A stretch of 64,000 nt of DNA from Vandiemenella viatica (GCA_031002005.1 CM061921.1:129316036-129380035), one strand, 5' to 3'. Shown: positions 1 to 12,506, counted from the stretch's first letter. Notes: generated by a model not told the origin, from the letters alone. Numbers and translations: made by a program.

Positions 1-15
1 GGGTACCTACAGCTA

Positions 16-274
16 ACTTTTTTCTTTCTTTTTTTTTTTTTTACTTATGGCTTTACACCTCGTTGACATCAAGGTCATTAGAGGTGGGATGGGACTGCGG
101 ACAAGGAACAGGAAGGAATTCGGCATGGCCTGTTTGGAAGGAAGCATCCTGCCATTCGCCTGGAGTGATTTGGCGAAACCAAGGAAAACCCAAATCTGGA
201 TGCCTGGAAGGGGAATCGAATCAGCGTCCTCCCAAATGAGAGGTTAGAGCATTAACCGCTCACCCATCATGCTC
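16..274 (-). mobile_element. tRNA-derived SINE (family A), copy 1
   Basis: The family A SINE reads on the minus strand. Its tRNA-like head lies at the right end and carries a pol III B-box-like GGTTCGAATCC (degenerate here). Its A-tail appears as the T-run at 23-42. A 14-bp target duplication with one mismatch (GGTACCTAC then GCTA) flanks it at 2-15 and 275-288, so both ends are defined. The middle contains the family's diagnostic words GAATTCGGC, GGAAGCATCC and CCTGGAGTGATTTGG. Short open frames here are chance. Confidence 0.9.
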
Positions 275-288
275 GGTACCTACCGCTA

Positions 289-1180
289 CTGCCACTTTCT
301 GTGGTGTCAAATATCATGGATTAATTGGCGATTCCAGAAAGTTAGTTGCCTTACAGATCTTAATTATAACAATATCATTATCCAATGATAGAATGGAGAC
401 ATTAGAGCATTTGGTGGCAGAATGGTATACTGAATATGAGTGTATCCTGTAGTAAGATTGAAGGATAAAGGTGCATTAAAAACCAACAAGAAAACTCCAT
501 ATACACCCTATGGTAGAACATTGAAATGATGAAAATGCTGGGGACATTTTAGTTCCAAGTTGAAATCACTGTATTGGCCACAATCTTTAAGCTGATGTTC
601 ATAAGTGAAGAACTCTTAGGATGCCAAGTGGTTTATGTAGGTCCCCTTTATCCAGTACAATTAGTAGTCTAGGTAACACAGCCACAACAGAGGCTGAGCA
701 GCAAATTGAATTTTTGTCCCTAGGTGGCTGAAGAACAAGTTTGGAAGATAAAAGGAGAGGTTAAGCTAACAATTGAAATGCAGGGTACTGACATTATGCG
801 ACATGTATTTCAGTGGAGAAGAAGGTATTTTAATAATTTTCAACACCAGCCACTTGACTACTATTTGCAACATCAGTCTTGTAAACAAGCTGAATGTGCA
901 TAGGCAGAGTGAAACAAACGGATTTATTTATTTATTATCTGCCAGTCAGCTTTGTACATAAAGAAAGAATACTTAACATCAACATATAAGACTTGTATAT
1001 GATTATATAACTCATAAAAGCCTTTTAATGTTAGAGATTAGTCCAGAGTGAGATCCTCCAAACAAGTTGATATTCATTGCATGTAGGTTAACCACACTTA
1101 GTATACTATGGTACGTTCCAAAAGCAACATAGTTTTTTTTTTTTTATTTCACAGCATCCAGCAGTCTTCTTATTTGAAAA
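289..1180. other. Anonymous A+T-rich sequence
   Basis: I see no coding exon, RNA gene or terminal-repeat structure in this stretch. The 62-codon frame near 773-961 has no recognisable domain and no convincing splice context. Confidence 0.6.
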
Positions 1181-2640
1181 GATCTACCCTAGAGCAATTA
1201 AATACGAACTGCTCCAGTATTTCTGGTGAATCAATAAGACCATTGACAACTTTGTAAAAGAAGGATAATTCCATCAATTGCAACCAACTAAGTAGGCTAT
1301 TAATGTTACAATAGAGATACACATCACACATGTCTGTTATGTTTTTATCGTGCAGGTAGTGTAACAGGAACTTACATAACTTACATTGAACCTTTTCAAC
1401 AAAGCTAATTTGTTGATCTGCAAATGGTGATAAAACAATACTACCATATTCCAGTATTGGTTTGACAAAGGTGGAGAAAAGTTAAAATAGTGTGTTAACA
1501 TTTTTGGATTCTTTCCAAGATCTACACATGACTCCTAGGACACAAAGTGCTTGCAGAGTTATGTAGTTAATATGATCCGAAAAAGGAAGTCTATCATCAA
1601 TTTTCACTCCCAAGTCTTTTATTAAATTAACTATCTGCACATTTTGAGCATACAATGAGTTGATAGGCAGCAATTTTTGACATTGAGAAAACACCATGAT
1701 AGTACCTCTTTTCCTATATTAAGTTAAAACTTACTTACCTGACTCCATACCTCTAGCTCAGAAATGTCTCATATAATATCAATGATCACTGTATATTGCT
1801 CTAAAGATATTCATATCATTAACATACAGTAGATACCCAGAATTAAATTTTTCACCATTGTAATTTATGAATATGTTAAATAGGATAGGTACTAGATGGG
1901 AACCTTGTAGTACACCAGTGGTAACAATGTACTAATTTGACAAATTACCATTAACACATACTTGTAAACACCTGTCGGATAAACACGAGCGAAGCAGTAC
2001 AAGGCTTTGTATCGTACCCTGTAATGAATTAATTTACTAACCACAATATCACAGTTAACCGTGTCAAAGGCTTTGCTAAAATCAGTATATAGGGAGTGAT
2101 CTTTATAATTAGTGTGTTAAGTATGAAGTTAATGTAGAGGTAGAGATTAGGTGATATAGATCTGCCAACAAAAAATCAATGCTGTTTTGACATTATATCT
2201 TTAAATGCAAAACTAAGCTGTGGCAGGATGATCTTCTCCAATATCTTGGCAAGTGACGATTGGATACATATTGGCCTATAATTGATAATGCCAGATACAT
2301 CACCTGATTCATGTATGGGACTAATGTATGAGAGTTTTCATGTCAAGGGAAAATTTCCTATTTCTAGAGACTTATTGCAGATGTGAGTGATAGGCTCACA
2401 AAGTCCAGTAGCACAATTTCTCAATAGAATGTTTGGTATCTGGTCAGGTCCAGTGCATTTGTTTATATTCCGTAGTGTTAGTTGATGAAATACATCATCA
2501 AAATTGACTTCAAATCTAGAGATGTCTGCCTCTGGATATTTACTGCTATTGTCATAAATAGTAGGGGCAGGTGGATGATCTAAGGGTTCGTTGTATATGC
2601 TGTTGAAGAAACAGATTATTAACTCAAATATCATTACTCA
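1180..2640 (-). pseudogene. Non-LTR retrotransposon (Jockey/CR1-like) reverse transcriptase relic
   Basis: On the minus strand this is a degraded reverse transcriptase from a LINE. The frame at 2338-2634 carries the RT entry block with NKCTGPDQIPN, followed by a helix typical of the 'fingers'. Further 3', at about 1790-1860, a YVND tetrad stands where the catalytic (F/Y)ADD is expected. The frame at 1482-1697 carries the post-RT block with KDLGVKIDDRLPFSDHI, which LINEs of the Jockey/CR1 group show as YLGV-type. Several stops and frameshifts separate these pieces and no endonuclease was found, so this is a 5'-truncated dead copy. The RT assignment is firm and the clade is tentative. Confidence 0.8.
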
Positions 2641-3330
2641 TGGTGGCGCTGTTCCATGCCACGGTCGAAGGAATGTCAACATCACTGTGTTGTTTATTTT
2701 TAATAAAACTCCAGATGCCACTATACTTTATACTCAAACTATGATGTTAGGGGATCATCCACAAATAATGTGTATCAAACATTTCCAGCCTACAAACTAC
2801 ACTAAACAAAGATCCAAGCTTTCCATTTCCTGTCATGGACTTTGGGTTTCCACTCTTTAATTTGCATCTACAATAATTTTGTTTACTTCTCCCTTTCCAA
2901 ATCTTCATTCATATTTCTCAGCAGAAATATTTGTAATTAAGCTGAAATTATTTTTTTATGTACTGAACAGGTAAACTTCTAAAGAAAACAAAAGTAAACC
3001 CATCACTTAACAAGGTAGAAGACAGGAGGGCTGGAAGACATGAAGAAAATATTCTGGAAAAACCCTTATTTGTGCACACACCAACTTCCACAAATGCTGT
3101 CACCATAGTTAGAAAATGATGTGCACACATCCACCAACTTGCCATTTCTTCACAATTAAGGGTTATCCTGCAATATTTAGTGTTTGTTTGTGTCTACAAC
3201 TTAGAAAATAATAGGCTTACTTCCTCTATTATATTAGCTTTCATGTTACATCAAAGCATTTTTCTTTTATTTGCCATGAGATGAAGAAAGACACTGAAAA
3301 TCAGTGTGAATAAATATTCTTTTTTTCCCC
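2641..3330. other. No gene seen
   Basis: The stretch is A+T-rich with a few short chance frames, including one at 2948-3145 on the minus strand. I see no domain, terminal repeat or splice-bounded exon. Confidence 0.5.
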
Positions 3331-4350
3331 GTCATCAGTTTTTTAACTGGTTTGATGCAATCCTCCATCCCTTCCTATATTGTGCTAACCTCTTCATCTC
3401 AACATACCCCATACATCCTAAATCTCCAATTATCCGATTCATATATTCTAATCTTTGTCTACCTCTACAGTTTTTACCTTCCAACTGTTCCCTCCAATAA
3501 CAAAATAACTAATCCTGCATGTGTGAACCATCCTGTCTCTTTTTTCTGTAGTCTCTTCCACAAAGTTTTTTTCTCACCCATCATTTCAAAAAGATGTTAA
3601 TTCTGTACTTTATCTGCCCACTTAATTTTCAACATCCTTCTACACCACCACATTTCAAATGCTTCAATTTTCCTTTTTTCTGGTTTTCGTAAAGTCCATT
3701 CATTGCTACCATAAAGTGCTGTGCTCCATACATACAGTTTTAAGAAGTTCTTTATGAATCTTAGATCAATATTTGAAACTATTTCTTTCCATTGAAAGCT
3801 CTTTTCACTTGTGCTATTTTGCTTTCAACATCAGTCCTGCTTTGACAATCAGTAGTAAATTCACTTCCTAAGTACAAAATTAATTTACTTTCCTATCACA
3901 TGCGATCCTACTTTAATATTCCTGCTATCATTTCTACTACATTTCATCATTTTTGTTTTGCTTTGGTTTATATATAGTCCAAAATCTTCCTTCAGTACAT
4001 TATTTGTGCCATTTAGTAACGTCTCACTATCCTCAGGCTGTTGTGATATTAGGACAATGTCATCATCAAGTTGTAGCATACAGATTTTTTTTCTCCCTGA
4101 AACATATGACACATTCAAATTTTTCCTTTACTTTCTTTATTGCTTCTTCTACATACAAATTGAATATTAATGGAGATAGACTATAACCCTGTCTCACACC
4201 CTTTTTAACGATTCTCTATTTTCTATTATAGCCACTTGATTTATATAGATTATTGAGTATTCTTCTACTGCGAGATTTTACACCTGACTTCTTTAAAATT
4301 ATGAACAGTCAAGGGCTTATCAAAGCTGATAGTTATATAAAAACATCTCT
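3330..4350 (-). pseudogene. RTE-like LINE 3' half relic
   Basis: The minus-strand translation gives the second half of a LINE reverse transcriptase. The frame 3885-4118 contains LQLDDDIVLISQQPEDSE, the position of the catalytic FADD block (first residues altered), then INQSKTKMMKCSRND, the typical following block. Downstream pieces at 3620-3880 encode a WTLR...EMWCYRRMLK-type C-terminal region in shifted frames. The same family occurs in plus orientation at 50.6-54.6 kb, where similar words recur. The copy is truncated at its 5' end and inactive. Confidence 0.8.
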
Positions 4351-5660
4351 TTGAGTTACATTTTAAACACAGATTTCATATAACTAACACATTCTTTATG
4401 CACATGCTACAGAGAGCTTGCAGATAGATTAACAATCTCCTCTGCATAATCCTGTCATATATCTGTATGTGGCATGTGCTCTAGTTCACATCAAAACCAT
4501 TAACACCTCTACAACTCCTTTTATGAAAAATATATGCTACTTAGTCAAAAATCATTGGACACTGCTGTGTTTGGTTCTAGGCATGATATTGGATTCCCAT
4601 TTATTTTATTATCTATCCTATTGGTAAATTTTCTGCTAAGTTTTGACAAGTTCCAAGGGAAATTTATTTATTTTCTTCTTATAGCATTGTGGATATCTGA
4701 TATACAGTTGTTCAGTGATTGGGTTTAAAATGCAAAACCCCTCTCACAGACCTTCTTCTATTGGTCCACCAGAGATCACAGTGTAAATGACCACTTTTTG
4801 AGTCTTAGTGTTACTGTGCTGTTATAGAAATAAATGTATTGGAAACTTATCACACCTATTTATGATCCAAAATGTCCACATTTAATGAAGCTTTCAATTA
4901 CAAGTAATGAACTAAGGGTAAGAAGCCAATGTCAGTAAAAGCACCCACCAGTTCCTCGTGTTCCCATCTAAGTACTAAAGCACATACAATTTGACTAGCC
5001 CTCCCACTGCTTAAAAAACACAATAACCTCTTTCCAGTAGCAAATAACAGGTGCTATCTACTCCCAGCAGTTAGTTGTAAAATCAATCTATGGCATAAAT
5101 ACTCTGAGAGCAACAACTAGTCTTTTTGGCGAGTGATTAAAACAGCAAGGATCAGAATGGTTGGTTCTGAGAAGTTAATATTTTAGTCCTAATGGAACAA
5201 ATACTGAGTTCAGTGCTTTTCAGATAATCTGACCATTAATCGCTGAAAGTTGAGTGCACCAACTTTCAACTGCTAAAATTCTGACATTATGCTCAAATTT
5301 GTACTGGTCTAGGACACCATTTGAACTCATTATGAAAGTGCCCTCACTTATACAATATTAACCACACATCTTTACATAGTACTGACAAATGAACTTGTAT
5401 CACAGCGGTGTGCAGAGACTTTTCAGTACACGGCATACATCACTCAATTACAGATTTCATCAGTTCTACTATGTGAACAACTTGCATCTTTATTTGCACT
5501 AACATTTGGGTTCTATCCAATAACTGGCTCCAACACACAATGTATCAGGAAGGTGGCATACAAGTACATAATTGACACCATATTACTTCTCATATTACTA
5601 GTATCAATCTAAGCTAAACACTGCATTCTCTAAACTCCACTCTCTCTACCATTCCTTTAC
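4351..5660. other. No gene seen
   Basis: The stretch is A+T-rich unique-looking sequence. The 64-codon plus frame at 4534-4728 is hydrophobic but has no family resemblance I recognise and no clear splice sites. Confidence 0.5.
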
Positions 5661-5678
5661 ATGATGGTACTCTGCCAT

Positions 5679-5909
5679 TTTTTTTTTTTTTTTTTTTTAC
5701 ACTTATTGCTTTACGCCTTGTCGAAGGCTAAGGTCATTAGAGGCGGGATAGGACTGATGGGAAGGAATTCAGCCATGGCCTTTTTGAAGGAAGCATCCCG
5801 CCATTTGCCTGGAGTGATTTGGGGAAAGCATGGAAAACCCAAATCTGGATGCCCAGATGGGGATTCGAACCCAAGTCCTCCCGAATGGGAGGCCAGAACG
5901 TTAACTGAA
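5679..5909 (-). mobile_element. Family A SINE, copy 2
   Basis: This minus-strand SINE has a 22-base T-run at its left end (the A-tail in sense orientation) and GGGATTCGAACCC, the complement of the B box, near the right end. The short word GGTACTC flanks both ends (5665-5671 and about 5910-5916) and may be the target duplication. Confidence 0.88.
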
Positions 5910-5916
5910 GGTACTC

Positions 5917-7080
5917 CACAGATGTAGCTAGTATCAAATTAATACAGATCTGGGGTGCAATATCCATGTTACAAATCTAACTCCCCCACTGGACCAAAAC
6001 CTGAGCCCATTAATTAAAGATTTCTCAAATATTTCTGATGGAAAAAGGAAACTTTTTTTCAGTTTAACACTTATAGAAAAACAGCATTACAAAAAGTCTA
6101 GTTTCACTATATGCATACTCTTATACTTAAATGTCTACAACAAAGTACAACATATTTAATCTGCATATACTCTTAGAATTGTTTTACATATCTTACAGAG
6201 AGAGATAAAAAGCAGGGAATTGGTGAGGAAATTCACTACCACGAGATGGCAACCTTGTATATATTAGATATGATTGATGACTGTACATTTAAGATGATTT
6301 AAATATCCTATGGAAATAACAGAGCCAGACTTTAAAATTTTGTATAAACACAATGTGAAAATATATTGTCAAAATTTTGTAAAATACATAGACAGGGAGT
6401 CTTCCCTCTCACAGTGTAACAATCTAATTGAAACCAAATTAGAAGTAATCCCCTAATAAATGGAGTTCATTTAAATGAGCACTGATACCACAAATTCATT
6501 AATTACACATTTTTATACTAAGAGAATATTAATTATTAGCTAGTATAAAATTTAATGGTATAAAGGAACTTGCTAGTTTTAGCAATGCAGGTAAAAATTG
6601 AACCATTTATCGCAACTGAAGGTACCATTGTAACAATACAAATATTGTGAACCTATAGAATATACATTTTGATCTGGTATGTCATATACAAAGAGACTAT
6701 TTTATCCATATTACTACAGTTGCTACCAGATCATTTCTGACTTACTAAATAATTGGTATTATTCACAATTAAATTTTAACTCCCAATAAGTGCCCCTGCC
6801 TCAAGTTGATTAAATAAATAGGAAAAAATATATTGCAAGACAAATCATTTAAGTATCCATATTTCTGTTCAACTGGAAGAGAAAGAGAAAATAAACTCAT
6901 CATTTACCAAAGTTTAAAGATTAACATTAAAAGAATGAATGGCATAACCACAAAATAATAACAACAAATTTTTTTTGGACCATGCCCTTACTTGAGTAGA
7001 CAGTTTCCCGCATGAATGAATGGTTTGTTGTGGACTGTTGAGTACAGAGTGGAGGTGGTGGAAGAGGAGACATTTTTGTC
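5917..7080. other. No gene seen
   Basis: This is very A+T-rich sequence with no coding region or terminal repeats recognised. Stop codons are frequent in all frames. Confidence 0.5.
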
Positions 7081-7184
7081 ATTGTTGGAAACGGTATGTA
7101 CAAAACGCAAAATATAAAAATAAGGGAAAATTATCATGTATATTTATTGCTAGGTAACTAAAGATGCTGGATATCAGGAATAAG

Positions 7185-7330
7185 CAGAACAGGAATAAAC
7201 TAAAACTTACCATAGATGATGGAAGGACGGCAACAACACAAGAAAAAGAAAGGAGACACGTTCTAATTATTGGGTATATATACCCTACCTGAGCAGCAGA
7301 ACATGGCATGCACCAGGCAAGTGTCAAGGA
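7185..7330 (-). mobile_element. Penelope-like element 3'-tail fragment
   Basis: The word CTTACCATAGATGATGGAAGG and the following C/A-rich stretch match the terminal module seen beside several PLE copies in the window (for example 38.6 and 39.4 kb, and 55.2 kb). No protein-coding part is attached here. The assignment rests only on similarity within the window. Confidence 0.45.
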
Positions 7331-7469
7331 CCAACTGTGCCCACAAAATTATAGTGCTGAGGAAGAGTATATACCCAAATAATTACAATGTTTCACATGT
7401 GTTTGTACCACTTTCCTGTGTCGACACATAGCCCTGCAAACATCTGTAGTAAGCAGCAGTAATTGCCCT

Positions 7470-8260
7470 ATCCTAATATATACAAATATTCAGTCTGGCC
7501 AAAGCGAAAATCTTTCCAAATAGTGGGCATGCTACATTCACCTCTTTGCATCTAACATACCAACTAATTTGCCTCCACTGCACTAGTTTGTGCACAGGCC
7601 TCACCACCAACCAGCTTTCAGTCAGAATGAATGGCCACAGGCAAACGGTCTGTACCTCCAATCTAGACCATCCGGTGACAACCCATGTCAGTTAAACAAC
7701 TGTTTTACAGGAAGAGCTGTCAATGTTTTCTTGGAAACTACAATCACTTCTGAACTCCGTAGATGGGAATTAGCTTACAATATATCCTGGACACCAGACA
7801 TCCACCCGGCCTCAACCTCCAATGAAACCGTACCAGCAAACTCGTCACTTATCGTTTTAGTTATTTATTCTTTGCTGGTTTTTTCCCCATTATTGCTCCC
7901 TTATTTAAGTATTTATTTATCATAATTTATCATTATAATTTAACTGTATTTATTTGAAGCTGTTTTTGTGTTCTGCCTCCACCAGTGATATTGTTTTCCC
8001 ACAGTTGTTCATAATTTACACTGTTTTATTCAGCTGTCTCCAACACTATTTCTCCGACCGTTTTCTCTGTGGCATGCCCACTAATGCAGTAGGCCACGAT
8101 GTGCGTGCATCTCCTTTGCTAAACAGCTCATATTACTCTATATGAATAAGATGTTACACCAGACCATTGTAGTGCAATGTTCATCTCTTGTTTTGTGTGT
8201 TCGTTGCTGTCCTAATTTCAAATACGGTGAGTGATGGGTTCATTTTCGCTATCTGTTTTC
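7470..8260 (+). pseudogene. Penelope-like element, GIY-YIG endonuclease and 3' region
   Basis: The plus strand encodes a broken GIY-YIG-type endonuclease domain. The segment about 7550-7690 has the pattern CxHC...TNQ...RMNGHRQTV...DHPV, which recurs in at least six other PLE fragments here. A stop and frame changes break it. The following 400 bp (A+T-rich, ending near 8260) resembles the 3' non-coding part of the PLE copy at 37.7-38.06 kb. PLEs encode a telomerase-related reverse transcriptase followed by this nuclease. The RT is missing from this copy. Confidence 0.7.
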
Positions 8261-8394
8261 ATTTCCAATTCCAAAAAGCCTTTCCCATTTCATTAGAATT
8301 ATATAGCAACAAATTAGAATATGAAAATGAACCTTCGCTTACTTTAGATGACAGCAGGATGGTGCAGATATACGAAACAGATAGAAACATATGA

Positions 8395-8620
8395 CACATT
8401 GCAATTTTCGGGTCGTGCCCCTTCTTCGGCAGTATAACGTGATGGAGGGTGGGTGCTGTAGGCCAATACCTCAAATAGTAACAGCTGGGCAAGGCACATC
8501 AAACAAATGACAGAGTATGTGGGTGATGCGTTGAAGAGAATACCCAAACATTGCAAAATTAGTAAATACATAATCCAAACCAGTCACATTTAGGGTAAAT
8601 TAGTTTATAGTGAAACAAAA
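8395..8620 (-). mobile_element. PLE terminal fragment with conserved hairpin
   Basis: The minus strand reads CCGAAGAAGGGGC, a short loop, then ACCCGAAA at 8404-8430. This is a variant of the stem-loop that recurs at PLE ends in the window. No coding sequence is attached. Confidence 0.45.
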
Positions 8621-8999
8621 TAATAAGTATTAAATATGTAAATATAAATTAAAAGAACAAAAATAAATAAACAGTAGATCACAAAGATATGAATTGAAAC
8701 ATTACCTACTGTTAATGATGGTTTAAGTATTGGGTGTAGAAGGTAGGAGAGGAAAGAAAGAAACCTGAAGAGGGTATTATTTCAAGTTGAGATCCAGTGG
8801 CTAACTGGTATCCCATTTGTACTTGCAAGCCAGTTCTGACCTTTTCAGCTGATAGAGCCCGTTGTTGTTTGGAAAAACTCTGATAATGCAAATGCTAAAC
8901 TAAGAATGAAAATTATTGGTGTCATAAGAGATCACTTAGGCAATTACCATGTGATAAAAATTCTTCACGGGTTTCCTGCTGGATAAGTTCTGCAATACA

Positions 9000-10135
9000 T
9001 GATGTTTCGACAGTTACCTCCACTGTATTCATCAGGTAGAATGGTAGGTCGAAGTTGCTATTGCGAGAATACATCATCAATGTGAATGCCTCACAATATT
9101 GCCTCATAGAAATACCCAGCTGTCACATAGGAGGCCCAGTGCAGAAGCTGCTCTACCATTGACCGCCATGTCAACTAGGCTTCGTATGACACCCACAACG
9201 GTTGGTTGTGCCTCAGGTCTCTTCCACGCATGTCTATCACACTACTGTTGCAGATCTTGGATGACAAGCTTCCACGCTTCACTAAAAAAGAGACCACCAT
9301 CTCTGTTGATGTTGTTGGTGCTCAATCTAATTTCCAGTGACTCTCTAATTACAGAATCCCAGAAATACATGATCCAGGTCAGTAGTTCAGTCTTGTTGAA
9401 GTTTATTCTGTGGAAATTTTCCACAGCAGGTTTGGCTAATGCAGACTTGTCTAGCTGTAGCAACCGCAGATGTCACTGGTGCTCAATGTGGCATTCCTCT
9501 ATGATTCTAATTGTTTGGCCCATGTATATTTTGCCACATTCACATAGGATCAAGTAAACTCCCGGAACTCAAAGGCCGGGGTCATCCTTCACAGTCCACA
9601 TCAAATCTTGTATCTTTGCTGGTGGCTGAAAAATACTCCTCATGCCATATCGTGTGAGAATTTTTCCTATCTTCCAATACATATTCCCAGCAAAAGGCAG
9701 CACTGCAAGGGCTCTTGATGGTTCTTCTTGTTCTTCAGGTGTCAATTTTGGAGCCTGGAGACGAAATGCCTGTTTAATTTGCTCTTGTGAGTATCCATTT
9801 TGCCTGAAAACCTGTCGAAGGTGCCTTAGTTCATCTTGCAAACTATCACTATCCAAGATGGCTCGTGCACGATGGACCAGCATGGTCAATACTGTGTTTT
9901 GCTGGGCTGCGTGGTGGAAGCTGGCAGCCCCTAAATAATGGTCCATGTGTGTAGGTTTCCTGTAAATGCTCTAAGACAGGGTGCCATCTGGCTGGCACTC
10001 CATTAATATGTCCAGGAACAGGAGAATGCCAACTCTCTCAACTTTCATAGTGAATTGTATGTTCGGATGAACTAAATTCCAGGAATTCATCAAGTGCCAA
10101 GGGGCCATATGGCCACACTACGAACATGACAACCA
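9000..10135 (-). pseudogene. Penelope-like element: RT C-terminus, linker and GIY-YIG endonuclease
   Basis: This is a long minus-strand PLE relic. Reading from 10135 downward: a damaged RT C-terminal block (LDEFLEF...HTIHYE); at 9569-9946 the region after the RT (LVHRARAILDSDSLQDEL, then RQVFRQNGYSQEQIKQA), a PLE signature; and at 9242-9463 the C-terminal half of the GIY-YIG nuclease (HRINFNKTELL...IRESLEIRLS...INRDGGLFFSEAW). Conserved residues for the nuclease are partly visible, but frames are broken near 9470-9570. A hairpin with CTGATGA and CGAAAC follows at 9001-9036. The element is dead. Confidence 0.88.
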
Positions 10136-10199
10136 CACAATAGTAGAAGTATGTAGGGTTTAATGGAGCAGTCTCCAAAGCTCACAATTCTCCATATAC

Positions 10200-10540
10200 A
10201 TTGAAGAGCGAAAGAACCTGGTACACCTGCCTAATATCGTGTAGCGTCCCTGCAAGCATGCAGAAGTGCCACAATATGACGTGGCATGGACTCGACAAAT
10301 ATCTGAAGTAGTGCTGGAGGGAATCGACACCATGCATCCTGCAGGGCTGTCCATAAATCTGTAAGAGTATGAGAGGGTGGAGATCTCTTCTGAACGGCAC
10401 GTTGCAAGGCATCCCAGATATGCTCAATAATGTTCATGTCTGGGGAGTTGGGTGGCCAGCGGAGGTAACTCAATAGAGTATTCCTGGAGCCACTCTGTAG
10501 CAATTCTGGATGTATGGGGTGTCGCATTGTCCTGCTGGAA
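10200..10540 (-). pseudogene. Tc1-like transposase, C-terminal part (right of insertion)
   Basis: On the minus strand this encodes the end of a Tc1-family transposase (DD34E cut-and-paste). The second catalytic Asp lies in QDNATPHTS immediately beside the insertion point. RWPPNSPDMNIIEHIWDAL carries the third catalytic residue, the Glu in IIEH. The frame then runs through LTDLWTALQDAW to a stop near 10231. The left terminal inverted repeat (GAAAGAACCTGGTACACCTG, about 10208-10227) matches the complement of the repeat near 13640-13655. The N-terminal part lies across the insertion at 12823-13660. Confidence 0.9.
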
Positions 10541-10792
10541 TGGGGTACTTGACTAATTTTGGGAAAGTAGTCAGTATTGTAGTTGGTCGTCTACTATAAC
10601 CCCCCCCCCCCCAAAAAAAAAATGTTATTTTTTGAAAAAACAAACGGGGAAAATGCAAAATATTGCATTTTTATGTGCCGATTTGAATATTGGCGCCAAA
10701 ACGCTCGCAGCTGTCACGGCGGGTCTTATGACATCACAGTTCAGCTCGTGCCAGTGTGAACATATGGGCGGTTTGCTTATTTCGTGGATAAA

Positions 10793-11013
10793 ATGAGTTC
10801 TAAGGTTTACAAGTGGTGTGTAGTGCCTCAGTGTGTAAACACAACATCTAAGACACTAAGCAAATTGGTTTTTTATTTCCACACAAGGAAAATATATCGA
10901 AAAAATGGCTAAAGCTTGCACAATGCGACTTATCGTATTTGCCTATAAAGTCTTCAATATATTTTTTTAAAGTCTACTTTGACGTATGTTTTGACTTAAT
11001 ATTTTATTATGTT
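10793..11013 (+). pseudogene. THAP zinc-finger N-terminus of transposase
   Basis: From the ATG at 10793 the plus strand encodes MSSKVYKWCVVPQCVN. This shows the first Cys pair of a THAP C2CH finger (Cys9 and Cys14, C-x4-C), then LVFYFHTRKIYRK. One base lost or gained in the A-run near 10902 shifts the frame, and the fold continues as KWLKLAQCDLSYLPIKSSIYF with the invariant Trp. The last Cys and His of the finger appear as Phe and Tyr (FFKVYFD where a CxxHF is expected). THAP domains bind DNA at transposon ends. Here the metal site is lost and a stop follows, so it is a fossil. No catalytic domain follows. Confidence 0.7.
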
Positions 11014-11145
11014 TAATAAGCCATGTACTTCAATTGTTTTGTTAAGTGAAAAACTTAAAATTTTATTGATAAATAAATTAAAACTTCAGATGTTAAAACG
11101 CAGTTCGTAGTAAATGCATGGAAATTTTTTATTAGTACAGTTGTC

Positions 11146-11401
11146 TTTTTTTTTTTTTTTTTTTTGTAACAGTTTAACGTCCCTTTTTAACAACGTGGTC
11201 TTTTAGAGACGGGAAAGGATGGGGGCAAGGAATGGGAAGGAATTCGGCCATGGCCTTTTTGAAGGAAGCATCCCGGCATTCGCCTGGAGTGATTTGGGGA
11301 AACCATGGAAAACCCAAATCTGGATGCCCGGACGGGGATTCGAACCGCCGTCCTCCCGAATGCGAGGCCAGAACGCTATCCATTACACCACCACGCTTGG
11401 T
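11146..11401 (-). mobile_element. Family A SINE, copy 3 (inside the ISL2EU-like element)
   Basis: This is a nearly consensus minus-strand SINE with a perfect 10-bp target duplication TACAGTTGTC at 11136-11145 and 11402-11411. The complement of the B box (GGGATTCGAACC) is at about 11335-11346 and a 20-base T-run marks the A-tail. It is the youngest of three nested insertions. Confidence 0.95.
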
Positions 11402-11411
11402 TACAGTTGTC

Positions 11412-12378
11412 AAAGGATATCGAAATGAAGTATCATAGGCAGCATATCATTTGATGATGAATTCTTCTGTAACTCCATGAAACAAACCGAAAGTACGGAA
11501 TAAATTTTTTTTCATATCTCGCTTAGTTCTCGAAATATCGAATGTCAAATATCAGTTATAGGTATAGTTCGTTGTCCTTTGGTGACGTTTTTCTTCTGGT
11601 CCAGGCCGTATTTCAACATAATCACAACCGCTAGGGAGATAATAAAACACCTATTGTGCGTGTTCAACGTGTAGTTCCTTGTGTCTTCGGCGAATTTTTT
11701 TTCTTGTCCAGGTTGCATTCAACCTACCTTAATCCGTCATTGAATTTGGCTTTGCAGAAATTTTCTTCTGGTCAGGCCGCATTTCGACCTAACTATCTCA
11801 CTTTAGAGACAGTATATCTCGAGAACTAAAAATTTATTCCTTCCTTTCGATTTGTCTCGTCGAGTTACATAAGAATCTATCACCAAAATGCGGCACTAGG
11901 GTTATTGTTGAATCCCCGCTTCAGCGAATACCGAAAAATATTTCGACCTGAATAGGACGATAGTTTACAACTGTCTTCGAAAATATGATCAAAATAATTT
12001 TCTAGCTACATAAAAACTTATATAACCTCTAATATAGAAAGAAATAGTGTCGAACGAATGTGAACAGACTTTTAATTTGAACTAACCCAGTGCGGCAAAA
12101 ACTAGTTGTAGAAATCGCTCAAGGATTTTTGAAATAGTAATTACATAACGATTAAATACTACACATGCTTCTGCGAAGCAACAGTCATATTAAGCACAGT
12201 TTAGAAGATACTACAGTGAAATAATCGAAATGAAAAAATGTAGACCCGCTGATTAAAATCACAAATTACCGATCTGTATTAAGTAAAACACTACATAACA
12301 CATACGCTTCTAAAATATCTTATATGCTAACGTTTTATCCTAATATGTTTTTATGTGTAACGTAATAGATATACTTAC
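11412..12378. other. Non-coding body of the ISL2EU-like element
   Basis: I see no long frame. Three spaced copies of a short module of the form TGGTCCAGGCCGTATTTCAA occur between about 11590 and 11800. The same module recurs at 28.65 and 29.19 kb. It may derive from the same element family. Confidence 0.4.
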
Positions 12379-12506
12379 TTGGACGTTTTGATATTCCAGA
12401 ATTCTGCTGAGCTGAAATCGCTGTTTGATGCAAAAAACATTCCCAGCATCATCACGCCAATTACGGGTAAATCAGAGCTACTTGCCTTGATAAAACCAAC
12501 TTCCAT
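12379..12506 (-). CDS. First coding exon of the ISL2EU-like partner protein
   Basis: On the minus strand an ATG at 12506 opens 42 codons that end in a consensus donor (AA then GTAAGT at 12378-12373). The peptide begins MEVGFIKASSSDLP and later has MFFASNSDFSSAEF. From memory this matches the start of a recurrent arthropod protein that carries a SWIM finger and a YqaJ-type exonuclease domain. Such proteins travel with THAP transposons. The downstream exons are not found in this copy. The open frame, the start and the donor are directly visible, while the family name is inference. Confidence 0.55.

Noticed and set aside
11174..11438. Overlapping 68-79-codon frames with repeated wording
   Set aside because: These are translations of the family A SINE. 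The same peptides appear at every SINE copy in several frames.
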